This document shows, in pieces, positions 1 to 6,627 of a stretch of 11,394 nucleotides of DNA; position 1 is the stretch's first letter, and each line of letters begins with the position of its first letter. The stretch is from positions 1 through 11,394 of the forward strand of contig CBDUST010000131.1 in the NCBI GenBank assembly GCA_965369945.1, written 5' to 3'. This stretch comes from JADFNO01 sp965369945 (GTDB lineage Bacteria > Planctomycetota > Phycisphaerae > Phycisphaerales > SM1A02). Position numbers and translations under genes: made by a program. The notes beneath the pieces are model-generated. The model saw nothing but the letters and a program-made list of their open reading frames with translations, was not told where the DNA came from and made no database searches.

Positions 1-2
1 AA

Positions 3-497
3 GTGGATTTTGAGCTGCTGTATAAGGTGACGACGTTCGAGGCCAATTTTGTTCGCGCCATGTTGATGACGTGGACGAAGTTGGCGTTCTTGGCCATGCT
101 CGGGCTGGCGTGCGCGACGCTGCTGAACTTCCCCGTTGCCTGTTTGATGGCGTTCACGATCTTTTTTGCCGGGACACTTGGCCCGTTCCTCGCCTTGTCG
201 TTGAAAGATTACTACCCGCCGCTCACGAGCCAGGTGGATTTCACAAATGTGGGCATGGTCATTCAATGGGCATTCCAATCTTCAATTCGAGGTATTGCCC
301 AAGCCGTCGTCTTCCTCCTCCAGCGATTCGGTGAATACCGACCGGCGCAAGATCTGGTCGAGGGACGCGTCATTCTTTGGCGCAGTGTCGCCAGCGGAGT
401 CTTGTGGCTCGGATTCATCTGGTCCGGTCTCTCGTTAGTTATTGGGTATCTCGTAATGCGAAACCGCCAGTTGGCCATCTATAGCGGTCATGGCTAA
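3..497 (+). CDS. C-terminal part of a membrane protein, probably an ABC-2 type transporter permease (5' end outside window)
   Basis: The frame is open at the left edge, so this is the C-terminal 164 or so residues of a longer protein; the GTG at position 3 is only the first complete codon, not a convincing start. Seen: hydrophobic stretches at about residues 20-40 and 44-66 (KLAFLAMLGLACATLLNFPV, then MAFTIFFAGTLGPFLALSL) and a last one at about 128-152, with a short basic C-terminal tail. This pattern fits the end of a polytopic ABC-2 family permease whose ATPase and N-terminal helices would lie upstream. No catalytic motif is visible, so the family call is inference. The next gene begins 35 bp downstream on the same strand with a good Shine-Dalgarno, so they are probably co-transcribed. 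The stop codon lies in the centre of a perfect 19-bp palindrome. Confidence 0.55.
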   Translation: MDFELLYKVTTFEANFVRAMLMTWTKLAFLAMLGLACATLLNFPVACLMAFTIFFAGTLGPFLALSLKDYYPPLTSQVDFTNVGMVIQWAFQSSIRGIAQAVVFLLQRFGEYRPAQDLVEGRVILWRSVASGVLWLGFIWSGLSLVIGYLVMRNRQLAIYSGHG

Positions 498-505
498 GCC
501 ATGAC
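487..505. repeat. Perfect 19-bp palindrome centred on the stop codon of the permease gene
   Basis: GTCATGGCT (487-495) and AGCCATGAC (497-505) are exact reverse complements around a single A at 496. As RNA it could form a 7-bp stem GTCATGG/CCATGAC with loop CTAAG, which holds the UAA stop. There is no T-tract, so it is not a classic terminator. An RNA hairpin between two co-transcribed genes or a protein-binding dyad are both possible. Confidence 0.5.
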
Positions 506-520
506 ACGTTCTGTTATGCG

Positions 521-525
521 GGAGG
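521..525 (+). promoter_or_regulatory. Shine-Dalgarno GGAGG for the 648-residue protein
   Basis: GGAGG ends 7 nt before the ATG at 533 and fixes that start. It is one of only two clear Shine-Dalgarno sites in the window. It lies in the 8-nt loop of a weak 5-bp hairpin, GTTAT (513-517) with ATAAC (526-530), so it would stay single-stranded even if the hairpin forms. Confidence 0.7.
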
Positions 526-532
526 ATAACAC

Positions 533-2479
533 ATGCGATCCGATCGACTCGTTCAACTCATCGCCTTAGTGGTCACCGTTATCAGCACGACCGTGTGCGG
601 CACTCTACTGCCGACGATGACCAAGATCGCTGAACAGCGCACGCTGCGGTACACCAACACTGCGGTCGAAGGTGCGCCGCCCTTTGTCGCGCTGGGAACA
701 GCGATCGGTGCGCTGCGCGGCATCATCGTGGACTACCTCTGGATCAAGGTGAACTTGAGGAAACAGGAAGGATTGTACTTCGAGGTGATGGCCGACGCCG
801 ACCTGATCACCAAACTCCAGCCCCGATTTGCCGCGGTCTGGGCGTTCCACGGCCATAACATGGCGTACAACATCTCCGTAATTCACAATACGGCCGAGGA
901 GCGTTGGGAATGGGTGCGCGCCGGTATCGATCTGGTGCGCAACAAGGGACTGCGCTACAACCCCAACAGCCTGCATCTGCATCGAGAGCTTGCGTTTTGG
1001 TTTACGCACAAGATCGAAGGTGTCGCTGACGATGCTCATTTCTACTACAAGACGGAGTTATGTCGCGAGTGGCACTTCCTACTTGGACAACCGCCTGCCG
1101 ATCATCAAGAACGAATCGATTGGATCAAGAAGGTCGCCGATGCCCCTGATTCGCTCGAGGCGGCAGAGGCTCACACGCCTGGCGTCATGGCACTGGTCGA
1201 GCAGCTTCGCAGCCGACTCTCTCCCTACCAGCAGCGATTCACCTTTGCGTTGGACCGCACGTTGCTCAGAGCGTACGGCGAGTGGAAGGCCGTTCGAGAA
1301 CAATCGGCGATGGCGAAGATCCTTGGCCGAGAGGAACAACTTCGTCGCAACGACCCGTTCTTCCGTACGCTGGACGAAATTGCATCCGATGAAACAACAG
1401 CCGAGGCGTGGGAGACGCTGCTCGCTCACATCCGAAAGCGCGTTCTCATTGACGAGTACAACATGGATCCGCAACTCATGTATGAGTACACGCGTGACTT
1501 CGGGCCGATCGACTGGCGGCACGGCTCGGCCCATGCGCTGTACTTTGCGATGAAGGGAGCAGCGGCAGGAGAGGAACGCGTCGCAAGCGTGGAGGATGTC
1601 TATCAGATCGTCAATAACGATCGAGCCCAAATCCAGGCCATGCAAGACCTCGCGCGATGGGGAAATATCCACTTCGATCCGTTTTCCAGCGACATGCCCG
1701 GCCGCTTCCCCGAGCCGCGATGGGTGGAAGTGATTGACAAGTATTGGGAAAAATTGAGTGTCAAGCACGAGAAGACGCGTGGAATGGGAGTTGATCTATT
1801 CAGAGATTTCCACATCAACTTCCTGAGCTTCTACGTTCGTCACTTTTATCGTTCGGGCGAGCGCCAACTTGCCAAACATTACATGGAGCGACTGGACAGT
1901 TTATACGGATCCAATGCGAAACGCGGTAATCCGAAGTACAGTCTTCCGTTGGACGTGTTTGCGAAGCAGGAGACGTTCGAGCAGTACGACCAGCAGCCGT
2001 TTCTTGCCCCAAGTGAGGTGGCCGCTGCGCTGCGTCACGGCTTGCGCATGCTCGGTCTCGGGGAAAAAGAGGTCTTCGAGCAGACCCAGGAATTCGCCAA
2101 CACGATCATTACGTTCTTCAAGGTCAACAGATACCAAGACTTTGAGACCAAAATGGGCACGGGGCGGCTCAAGGACCTGATCGGTACGCTTGAAAACAGC
2201 TTGGTAACCGTGTGCGCTCAAACTCTGGTGGATACGACCTTGGAATTCGTGGAGCGGCTACGGATCTATCGAAGTTTGCCGCCGGACCTGCAATTAGCGG
2301 TCTACGACACGATCTGGCCGGATATTGCTCGGCAACTTCAGGCAAGCGATCTGAAAGGCGTGGTCCCGATCGGTACAGCTCTGCCGGAGCCGACCGGAAT
2401 CGAAGAGTATCGCCGTCTACGAGCTTTGGAAGAGAGCCAGCGGGAGAGTGTCCGCGAGGCCCAGACCGAGCGCAAGTAA
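533..2479 (+). CDS. Conserved membrane-anchored protein of unknown function, 648 aa, encoded beside an ABC permease
   Basis: Function unknown. Seen: a short basic N-terminus, then one hydrophobic segment at about residues 7-29, consistent with a signal anchor that leaves the rest outside the cytoplasm. A highly patterned block spans residues 61-190: RGIIVDYLW (62-70), QEGLYFEVMADADLITKLQPRF (split at 78-99), HNMAYNISV (108-116), EERWEWV (122-128), GLRYNP (139-144), then HRELAFWFTHK and EWHFLLGQPP. I associate this kind of block with large uncharacterised planctomycete and verrucomicrobial proteins. The remainder is charged and looks alpha-helical, with no recognisable enzyme motif; the last 30 residues are rich in Glu, Arg and Gln. 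The start is the ATG with GGAGG 7 nt upstream. The 35-bp gap after the permease suggests an accessory or substrate-handling role for that transporter (inference). Confidence 0.75.
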   Translation: MRSDRLVQLIALVVTVISTTVCGTLLPTMTKIAEQRTLRYTNTAVEGAPPFVALGTAIGALRGIIVDYLWIKVNLRKQEGLYFEVMADADLITKLQPRFAAVWAFHGHNMAYNISVIHNTAEERWEWVRAGIDLVRNKGLRYNPNSLHLHRELAFWFTHKIEGVADDAHFYYKTELCREWHFLLGQPPADHQERIDWIKKVADAPDSLEAAEAHTPGVMALVEQLRSRLSPYQQRFTFALDRTLLRAYGEWKAVREQSAMAKILGREEQLRRNDPFFRTLDEIASDETTAEAWETLLAHIRKRVLIDEYNMDPQLMYEYTRDFGPIDWRHGSAHALYFAMKGAAAGEERVASVEDVYQIVNNDRAQIQAMQDLARWGNIHFDPFSSDMPGRFPEPRWVEVIDKYWEKLSVKHEKTRGMGVDLFRDFHINFLSFYVRHFYRSGERQLAKHYMERLDSLYGSNAKRGNPKYSLPLDVFAKQETFEQYDQQPFLAPSEVAAALRHGLRMLGLGEKEVFEQTQEFANTIITFFKVNRYQDFETKMGTGRLKDLIGTLENSLVTVCAQTLVDTTLEFVERLRIYRSLPPDLQLAVYDTIWPDIARQLQASDLKGVVPIGTALPEPTGIEEYRRLRALEESQRESVREAQTERK

Positions 2480-2612
2480 GAACGCGACAACGAATCGAGC
2501 GTCTGTTCGTATCGCTCTTAGAGCAATTTCACTGAAGACGTAGCGGTTGCGTGCGCTGGTCATCTAACGCCACGGTGAATTTGGGGATCCCAACGGGTCG
2601 ATCGGCGCGATT
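2480..2612. other. Left part of the convergent intergenic region, weak hairpins only
   Basis: The gene-free stretch 2480-2798 separates two converging genes. In this left part I see an imperfect stem just after the upstream gene (GCGA-ACGAA at about 2484-2494 with TTCGT-TCGC at 2506-2515) that lacks a T-tract, and a small dyad TTGGG-GAT-CCCAA (2581-2593). Neither is a confident terminator. No supported ORF is present. Confidence 0.3.
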
Positions 2613-2688
2613 CCGGTGGCACGGGCATCCTGCCCGTGCAGCTGTCACGCCATAACAAGTCGCAGGGGCATCCTGCCCGTGCCACCGG
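2613..2688. repeat. 76-bp composite palindromic repeat (REP/MITE-like) in a convergent intergenic region
   Basis: The outer 15-bp inverted repeats are perfect: CCGGTGGCACGGGCA (2613-2627) and TGCCCGTGCCACCGG (2674-2688). Inside are two copies of GGGCATCCTGCCCGTGC (2623-2639 and 2666-2682). Each copy belongs to a hairpin with loop TCC. The first is a perfect 9-bp stem (2619-2639); the second has one mismatch. The unit therefore resembles paired REP units or a small non-autonomous element. It encodes no protein. Placement between converging genes is typical for such elements and allows it to act as a bidirectional hairpin. Its family identity is unverified. Confidence 0.75.
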
Positions 2689-2779
2689 ATCTTCGCCCCG
2701 GCGAGGTACCGATTGACTCAGAATGCCACCCGTCTTGAGGCAGATACCTAGTCCATCTTCTGCCTTGCCGTAGCGCTAC

Positions 2780-2800
2780 AAGAGCATCGAAACTGCTCTT
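2780..2800 (-). terminator. Possible hairpin terminator at the end of yidD
   Basis: On the minus strand AAGAGCA (2800-2794) pairs with TGCTCTT (2786-2780), a 7-bp stem with a 7-nt loop that overlaps the yidD stop codon. It is followed by another short palindrome, GTAGCGCTAC (2770-2779). There is no U-tract, so this may be a 3' stabilising hairpin and not an intrinsic terminator. Confidence 0.35.
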
Positions 2801-3059
2801 ATTCGCGCGGCGGGACCGGATCGTATCCTGCCCCGGCGAAAGGATGACAGCGCAAAACGCGGCGCAGCGTGAGCCAAGAACCTCGTAGCGCGCCGTGAGT
2901 TGCCAGCGCCTCAACCGCATACTCTGAGCATGAGGGGTGATAGCGACAATGTCCGCCGAACAACGGACTCAGCGCCGCCTGATAGAACCTCACGCCGAAG
3001 ATCAACGGCCTGGCAAGGGCGATGAGGGATCGTCGGATTGGCTTGTCTTTTCCGTCCAT
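2799..3059 (-). CDS. yidD: Membrane protein insertion efficiency factor YidD
   Basis: This small factor acts at the inner face of the cytoplasmic membrane and helps YidC-dependent insertion of membrane proteins. At 86 aa it has the usual family length. All family landmarks are visible in order: FYQAALSPLFG (25-35), CRYHPSCSEYAVEA (38-51) with two cysteines, RCHPF (70-74) with the third cysteine, and GYDPVP (78-83) close to the C-terminus. The amphipathic N-terminus (about 10-30) fits membrane association. The ATG at 3059 lies inside rnpA, giving a 58-bp overlap in a different frame. No Shine-Dalgarno precedes it, so translation is probably coupled to rnpA. The rnpA-yidD order is the standard bacterial arrangement. 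Confidence 0.95.
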   Translation of the reverse strand: MDGKDKPIRRSLIALARPLIFGVRFYQAALSPLFGGHCRYHPSCSEYAVEALATHGALRGSWLTLRRVLRCHPFAGAGYDPVPPRE

Positions 3060-3421
3060 GAGCGATGCAGCACACGCACAGCCTTAGATAGAAGATGTTG
3101 ATACTCGGCCAATGTCAGAATTTCGTGCGGCCGGGCGCTCACCACTAGATCATAGCCTGTTGGTAAGTCGTGCTGCAACAGACGAAAGGCCTCGCGCATC
3201 CGCCGTTTCAGACGATTGCGGACGATGGCCCCGCCGACCCGCCTGGATACCGCCAACCCCAGTCGAGGCTGTCCGAGTTCGTTTGGGAGGGCATAGACGT
3301 TCAGCGGACCCACGGGCTTACGAATACCACCGGCGAGCACGGCCCGAAACTGGCTTGAGCGGCGCAATCGCATTCGACGTGTGAACGCCAACCGCCTCCG
3401 CCTTGGCGATGATCCGGGCAT
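3002..3421 (-). CDS. rnpA: Ribonuclease P protein component
   Basis: This is the protein subunit of RNase P. It binds the catalytic RNA and precursor-tRNA leader and supports 5' maturation of tRNAs. At 139 aa it is slightly longer than usual (about 115-125). Seen: a basic N-terminus with the typical LAFTRRMRLRRSSQF entry (11-25), GLAVSRRVGGAIVRNRLKRR (55-74) followed by MREAFR (75-80), the RNR-KR-RE-FR signature of the family, and GYDLVVSARP (89-98). The last 19 or so residues form a polar tail that overlaps the yidD start and looks dispensable. The start ATG (3421) has AAGGA 8 nt upstream. That site lies inside the ClC gene, which ends only 4 bp before the start. rpmH, the usual upstream partner, is absent here. 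Confidence 0.95.
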   Translation of the reverse strand: MPGSSPRRRRLAFTRRMRLRRSSQFRAVLAGGIRKPVGPLNVYALPNELGQPRLGLAVSRRVGGAIVRNRLKRRMREAFRLLQHDLPTGYDLVVSARPHEILTLAEYQHLLSKAVRVLHRSWTEKTSQSDDPSSPLPGR

Positions 3422-3425
3422 GTGA

Positions 3426-5243
3426 TCAATCCTTGGTCAGGGCGCGCTGGTACTGCCGCATCAATCCATCGCGGGTAATCAACCCGAGTATCCTGCCGTC
3501 CTTGGCCTCGTCGATCACCGCCAGACTTTGCACGTCGAATTTCGAGAACTTATCCAGCACCAGATCGAGTGTTTCATCGAGAGTTACGGTCGGCAGATCG
3601 CTGCGCTGAAGTTCATTCACCTGCAGTAAGGGGATCGCTTCGCGATAAAGCAGTGCCGCCTTCAGATCCGCCGCGGTTACGAGCCCAGCGTAGTGATCGC
3701 ACTCATCGAGAACAACGAAATCGGTTACTGCCTGCTGTTCGCTGAGGTCAAGCAGCCGTTGAACGGATTCGTTGGGGTGCACAACAACCGGGCGCGCCAG
3801 TGACACGTCTTCGACCGAAAGGCGGCGCAGGACGGTCAGGTCGCTCATGCCACCGATACGAACCCCACGCCGAGCGAGCTTCAGTGTGTAGATACTCTGG
3901 CGGGAGATGAGCTGCGACACGATCGTGCTGATCACCGCGGCCAACATGACCGGCAGGATGATCTGATAGCTTCCGGTGATCTCATAGACGATAAGGATTG
4001 CGGTCAGTGGCGCGTGAGTGGTGGCGGCGACTACTGCGGCCATGCCCACCAAGGCATAGTGGCCTGGGCTGGCGTGCGGGAACCAACTCAGGGAATCGAC
4101 CAAGACGCCGAACGCCCCGCCTGCTCCAGCGCCCAGCAGCAAAGACGGCGCGAACACTCCGCCTGAACCTCCCGATCCGATCGTGAGGCACGTAGCCAGC
4201 ATCTTCATTACGCATAGCGCGATCAGCCCCAACAGAAGTGGGCTGGCTTCAGCACTGGTGTAATAATCGAGGCTGAGAAGCTCCTTGATCACCGGGTAGC
4301 CGTTGCTGAAGAAGGGGGGTATTTGCGGATCGTCTCGGTGTAGCAAGAGATAGCCAAGCCCGATGATCCCCAACATGGCCGCGCCGGTGACGGGTTTGAG
4401 GATCGGATGCAGCTTGATCTTGGCGTAGGCGTCCTCCGTCCAATACAGCGCCTTGATAAACGCCATCGCTGCGAGTCCGCAGACCACACCCAGCATCAGG
4501 TAGTTTGGAATCTCCACTGCGGTGAACGCGCCGACGTTGAAGTCTGCCGCTACCGCGAAAATCGCCTCGTTCTCACCGAGAATCGCCTGCGTACAGACGG
4601 CGGAAAAAACCGATGCGATGACGATCGGCGTGAAGGTGCGTAGAGAGAAATCGCGGAGCAAAATTTCCAACACAAAGAAGATTCCGGCAATTGGGGCGTT
4701 GAACACCGAGGCGATTCCCGCAGCGGCCCCGCAGCCCAACAGTGTGCCTGTGTTCTGTGGGTTCATCCGCAGAAGCTGGCCGAGTTTTGACCCCACCGCC
4801 GAGCCGATTTGGACGATTGGCCCCTCCGCCCCAGCCGATCCACCAGAGCCGATCGTGCAGATGGATGAAACCCATTTGGCGATAGCAACCCGCAACTTGA
4901 TCCGAGACTTCTTGCGGTGAATGGCATGCATCACTTCGGGTACGCCGTGGCCTCGCGCTTCGTTGGCCAGGAAATAAACAGTTGCTCCGGCCAGCAATGC
5001 GCCCACCATCGGAACAAGCGGGATCAACCACCACAGTGCTCGGGGGGCGAGATTCTCCGCCTTCTCTTCCAGGAAGTGGATTGTCCCCATGAAGGCCAAG
5101 GCGACATAAGCAGTGAGCGTGCCGATCACTGCCGCCAGCAGGATCAGATACCAGTCGCGCTCAAAGCCGAGCGTTGCACTGATCAGTCGCAGTCGCTTGG
5201 CCAGGCGTGTGCGCATGAATGGGAGTCGGCGTGGTCGGGACAT
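3426..5243 (-). CDS. ClC family voltage-gated chloride channel or Cl-/H+ antiporter with C-terminal CBS domain pair
   Basis: This 605-residue integral membrane protein should move chloride or related anions, either passively or in exchange for protons. Transmembrane ClC domain: about residues 30-450. Seen: GHGVPEV (98-104) at the first anion-selectivity loop, GSGGSAGAEGP (132-142) with the external gating glutamate E140, FNAPIAGIFFVLE (181-193), and GSGGSGGVFAP (356-366). Two CBS-like regions follow, at about 478-535 and 545-600, and may sense nucleotides. Two deviations from E. coli ClC are notable: the internal proton glutamate (E203 there) aligns to I194, and the central serine loop reads GHGVP, the form I associate with many CBS-containing bacterial ClCs. 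Proton coupling is therefore uncertain. The gene starts 35 bp after the hydrolase stop and ends 4 bp before rnpA. Confidence 0.93.
   Translation of the reverse strand: MSRPRRLPFMRTRLAKRLRLISATLGFERDWYLILLAAVIGTLTAYVALAFMGTIHFLEEKAENLAPRALWWLIPLVPMVGALLAGATVYFLANEARGHGVPEVMHAIHRKKSRIKLRVAIAKWVSSICTIGSGGSAGAEGPIVQIGSAVGSKLGQLLRMNPQNTGTLLGCGAAAGIASVFNAPIAGIFFVLEILLRDFSLRTFTPIVIASVFSAVCTQAILGENEAIFAVAADFNVGAFTAVEIPNYLMLGVVCGLAAMAFIKALYWTEDAYAKIKLHPILKPVTGAAMLGIIGLGYLLLHRDDPQIPPFFSNGYPVIKELLSLDYYTSAEASPLLLGLIALCVMKMLATCLTIGSGGSGGVFAPSLLLGAGAGGAFGVLVDSLSWFPHASPGHYALVGMAAVVAATTHAPLTAILIVYEITGSYQIILPVMLAAVISTIVSQLISRQSIYTLKLARRGVRIGGMSDLTVLRRLSVEDVSLARPVVVHPNESVQRLLDLSEQQAVTDFVVLDECDHYAGLVTAADLKAALLYREAIPLLQVNELQRSDLPTVTLDETLDLVLDKFSKFDVQSLAVIDEAKDGRILGLITRDGLMRQYQRALTKD
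3430..3434 (-). promoter_or_regulatory. Shine-Dalgarno AAGGA for rnpA
   Basis: On the minus strand AAGGA ends 8 nt before the rnpA ATG and sits within the last codons of the ClC gene. It supports the start at 3421 and translation of rnpA from a ClC-rnpA-yidD message. Confidence 0.55.
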
Positions 5244-5254
5244 ACAGACCGCTC

Positions 5255-5282
5255 AGTGTAGCTCACTGGCTCTTGCACTCAA
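5255..5282 (-). promoter_or_regulatory. Possible promoter for the ClC-rnpA-yidD unit
   Basis: On the minus strand TTGAGT (5282-5277) and TACACT (5260-5255) are separated by 16 bp. The predicted start of transcription is about 5 nt before the ClC ATG at 5243, giving an almost leaderless message. The -35 box overlaps the hydrolase stop codon. Both boxes match only four of six consensus bases. Confidence 0.3.
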
Positions 5283-6199
5283 GGTGGGTTGTTTTGCGCA
5301 CCAGAAGCGAGCAGGTGTTTGCCGAAGAAATCGACCGTCAGTTGTTCAACTTCAGGATGCGACGACCGAAGCGAGTTATGCTCGCCGCCTTCAAGCTCGG
5401 CAAGCGCAGCCATCGATCCGGCCTTTGCTAGTCGTCGTCCGTGACCGATGGGAACGATCGTGTCAGCGGTGCCGTGAAGGAGAAGGATCGGCCGGTCGAT
5501 CCGCCCGATCGCATCCACCGGGCGATGGTCGTCTTTGATCAGCATCTTTGCCAGAAGGCGACTGAGGAAGCCGGGCGGATTCGAACCGACCGCGCTGGCG
5601 GCCATCTCCCGCCAACTGGCGAAGGCCGACTCGATCACCGCCGCTCGAATCTCCGACCGATCAGCCATTAGGTTCAAGGCGATCGAGCCGCCGAGCGACT
5701 GACCGTACATCCCGATCCGACCCGGATCGACATCGTCGCGCTGGAGGATTGCGTTGAGCGCTGCGTTTGTATCAGCGATGAGCGGGCCTCGCGATCTCGC
5801 CTTGCCTTCACTTCGGCCATAGCCGCGATAGTCGAAGATGAACACGTTGAATCCAGCCGGGGGTAGATATTCCGTGAACCACACGTGCGACTCGATATTG
5901 CCTGCGTTGCCGTGGACGTGCAAGATGGTGGGCGCATCGGCCGGGGAGGCGACGCCCTCAGCCGGGATGAACCATCCGTGGAGTTGCGTGCCGTCGTCGG
6001 ACTCGAAGGTGACCGACTCCGCAGTTGACAGGTGGGGCGGGGGATAGGTCGCCGCCCGTATTGGATAGTAGAACAAGCGTTCCATGCACCCGGTGGTCCA
6101 TAGTACCAGGATAAGAATAACCCCCAAGACTAGGCAAATCCGCCTCGCCGTGAGGGGGAATCGCCCTTTGCGCGCTGGCTTGGACTTGGAACTGCTCAT
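5279..6199 (-). CDS. Alpha/beta hydrolase, serine-type, membrane-anchored or lipoprotein-like
   Basis: This is a serine hydrolase of the COG1073/BEM46-like group; its substrate is unknown. Numbering is from the ATG at 6199 (306 aa); a GTG four codons upstream (6211) is an alternative start. Seen: a basic N-terminus, one hydrophobic segment (about 21-36) ending in WTTGC (cysteine 38), which could be a lipobox although its -3 residue is Thr and not Leu; otherwise it is a signal anchor. The catalytic domain has HVHGNAGN for the oxyanion hole (about 94-101), FDYRGYGRSEG (122-132), GQSLGG (166-171) with nucleophile S168, HGTADTIVP (242-250) with acid D246, and EGGEHN (270-275) with H274. The triad is complete, so the enzyme should be active, outside the cytoplasmic membrane. 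It is the first gene of the minus-strand cluster; the ClC gene begins 35 bp later. Confidence 0.88.
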   Translation of the reverse strand: MSSSKSKPARKGRFPLTARRICLVLGVILILVLWTTGCMERLFYYPIRAATYPPPHLSTAESVTFESDDGTQLHGWFIPAEGVASPADAPTILHVHGNAGNIESHVWFTEYLPPAGFNVFIFDYRGYGRSEGKARSRGPLIADTNAALNAILQRDDVDPGRIGMYGQSLGGSIALNLMADRSEIRAAVIESAFASWREMAASAVGSNPPGFLSRLLAKMLIKDDHRPVDAIGRIDRPILLLHGTADTIVPIGHGRRLAKAGSMAALAELEGGEHNSLRSSHPEVEQLTVDFFGKHLLASGAQNNPP

Positions 6200-6211
6200 G
6201 GCCCGAATCAC

Positions 6212-6226
6212 CGGCTAGTCTAGCCG
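6212..6226. promoter_or_regulatory. 15-bp perfect palindrome at the hydrolase start, possible operator
   Basis: CGGCTAG (6212-6218) and CTAGCCG (6220-6226) are exact reverse complements around T6219. On the minus strand the dyad contains TAGACT, a -10-like hexamer 5 nt before the GTG at 6211. A repressor binding here would cover a hydrolase promoter. This is a proposal from position and symmetry only. Confidence 0.3.
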
Positions 6227-6284
6227 CGAACTTGCGTGGGCAAGGCCGAGCGGCAGCCATCTCGCCTGAGCCTGAGGCGGAGCG

Positions 6285-6290
6285 TATACT
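6285..6290 (+). promoter_or_regulatory. -10-like box TATACT upstream of rpoZ
   Basis: TATACT matches five of six bases of the -10 consensus and lies 62 bp before the rpoZ ATG. No good -35 is seen at 16-18 bp spacing. It would place a roughly 55-nt leader before rpoZ. Confidence 0.25.
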
Positions 6291-6352
6291 GTGCCGCTCG
6301 GCGCAGCGTCGCGCCTCATCAACTGCTGCAACCCAGACGGGATCAAGACCCC

Positions 6353-6592
6353 ATGATTGAAGCGCTCAAGAGCGATGATATTGTCAACAAGCTCGGCGGC
6401 CGATTCAAGCTCGCCGCTTTGATTCAGCGGCGGCTCAGGGAGCTGATCATCGACGGCGAACGGCCGCTGGTGGATCGCGATGGTCGGACCGATCTTGAGC
6501 TCGTCATCGAAGAGATCTTGCAGGATAAGATCGAAGCGGACTTCACCAATGTAACCTCCGATGGTAAGGCGCCCGGGTCGGAGCTCTACTAG
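6353..6592 (+). CDS. rpoZ: DNA-directed RNA polymerase omega subunit
   Basis: Omega is a small RNA polymerase subunit that wraps the beta' C-terminal region and aids its folding. The 79-residue product starts MIEALKSDDIVNKLGGRFKL, matching the omega opening pattern (D-V-NK-GNRF-L), followed by AALIQRRLREL (21-31), which aligns with the conserved arginine-rich helix, and DLELVIEEILQDKI (47-60), which aligns with the V-AL-EI--GKI segment. The C-terminal tail is short and polar. The ATG at 6353 is preferred over an in-frame ATG at 6236 because the extra 39 residues are basic, low in conservation signal and overlap the likely promoter. No strong Shine-Dalgarno is visible. coaC follows after 35 bp, the usual rpoZ-coa neighbourhood, so co-transcription is likely. 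Confidence 0.88.
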   Translation: MIEALKSDDIVNKLGGRFKLAALIQRRLRELIIDGERPLVDRDGRTDLELVIEEILQDKIEADFTNVTSDGKAPGSELY

Positions 6593-6627
6593 GTCCGCCC
6601 TGACCGTCACTAATCAGAGCGCTGCCT

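Noticed and set aside
501..569. Short 22-codon ORF starting at the ATG at 501 between the permease and the 648-aa gene
   Set aside because: It has no Shine-Dalgarno, overlaps the next start out of frame, and its ATG is part of the palindrome.
1079..1768. A 229-codon minus-strand open frame
   Set aside because: It is antisense to the 648-aa protein, which has a strong Shine-Dalgarno and a patterned conserved block; the antisense product has no recognisable features.
2514..2524. GCTCTTAGAGC dyad as a terminator
   Set aside because: The arms leave a single-base centre and no T-tract follows, so a stable hairpin with useful loop is unlikely.
2613..2688. CRISPR array reading of the duplicated 17-mer
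   Set aside because: Only two copies, palindromic, with no regular spacers and no cas genes nearby.
6236..6352. Extension of rpoZ to the upstream ATG at 6236
   Set aside because: The extra 39 residues do not resemble omega proteins and would cover the putative promoter; the ATG at 6353 matches the family N-terminus.
6215..6610. A 131-codon minus-strand open frame across rpoZ
   Set aside because: The plus strand encodes a clear omega subunit; this frame is its complement.
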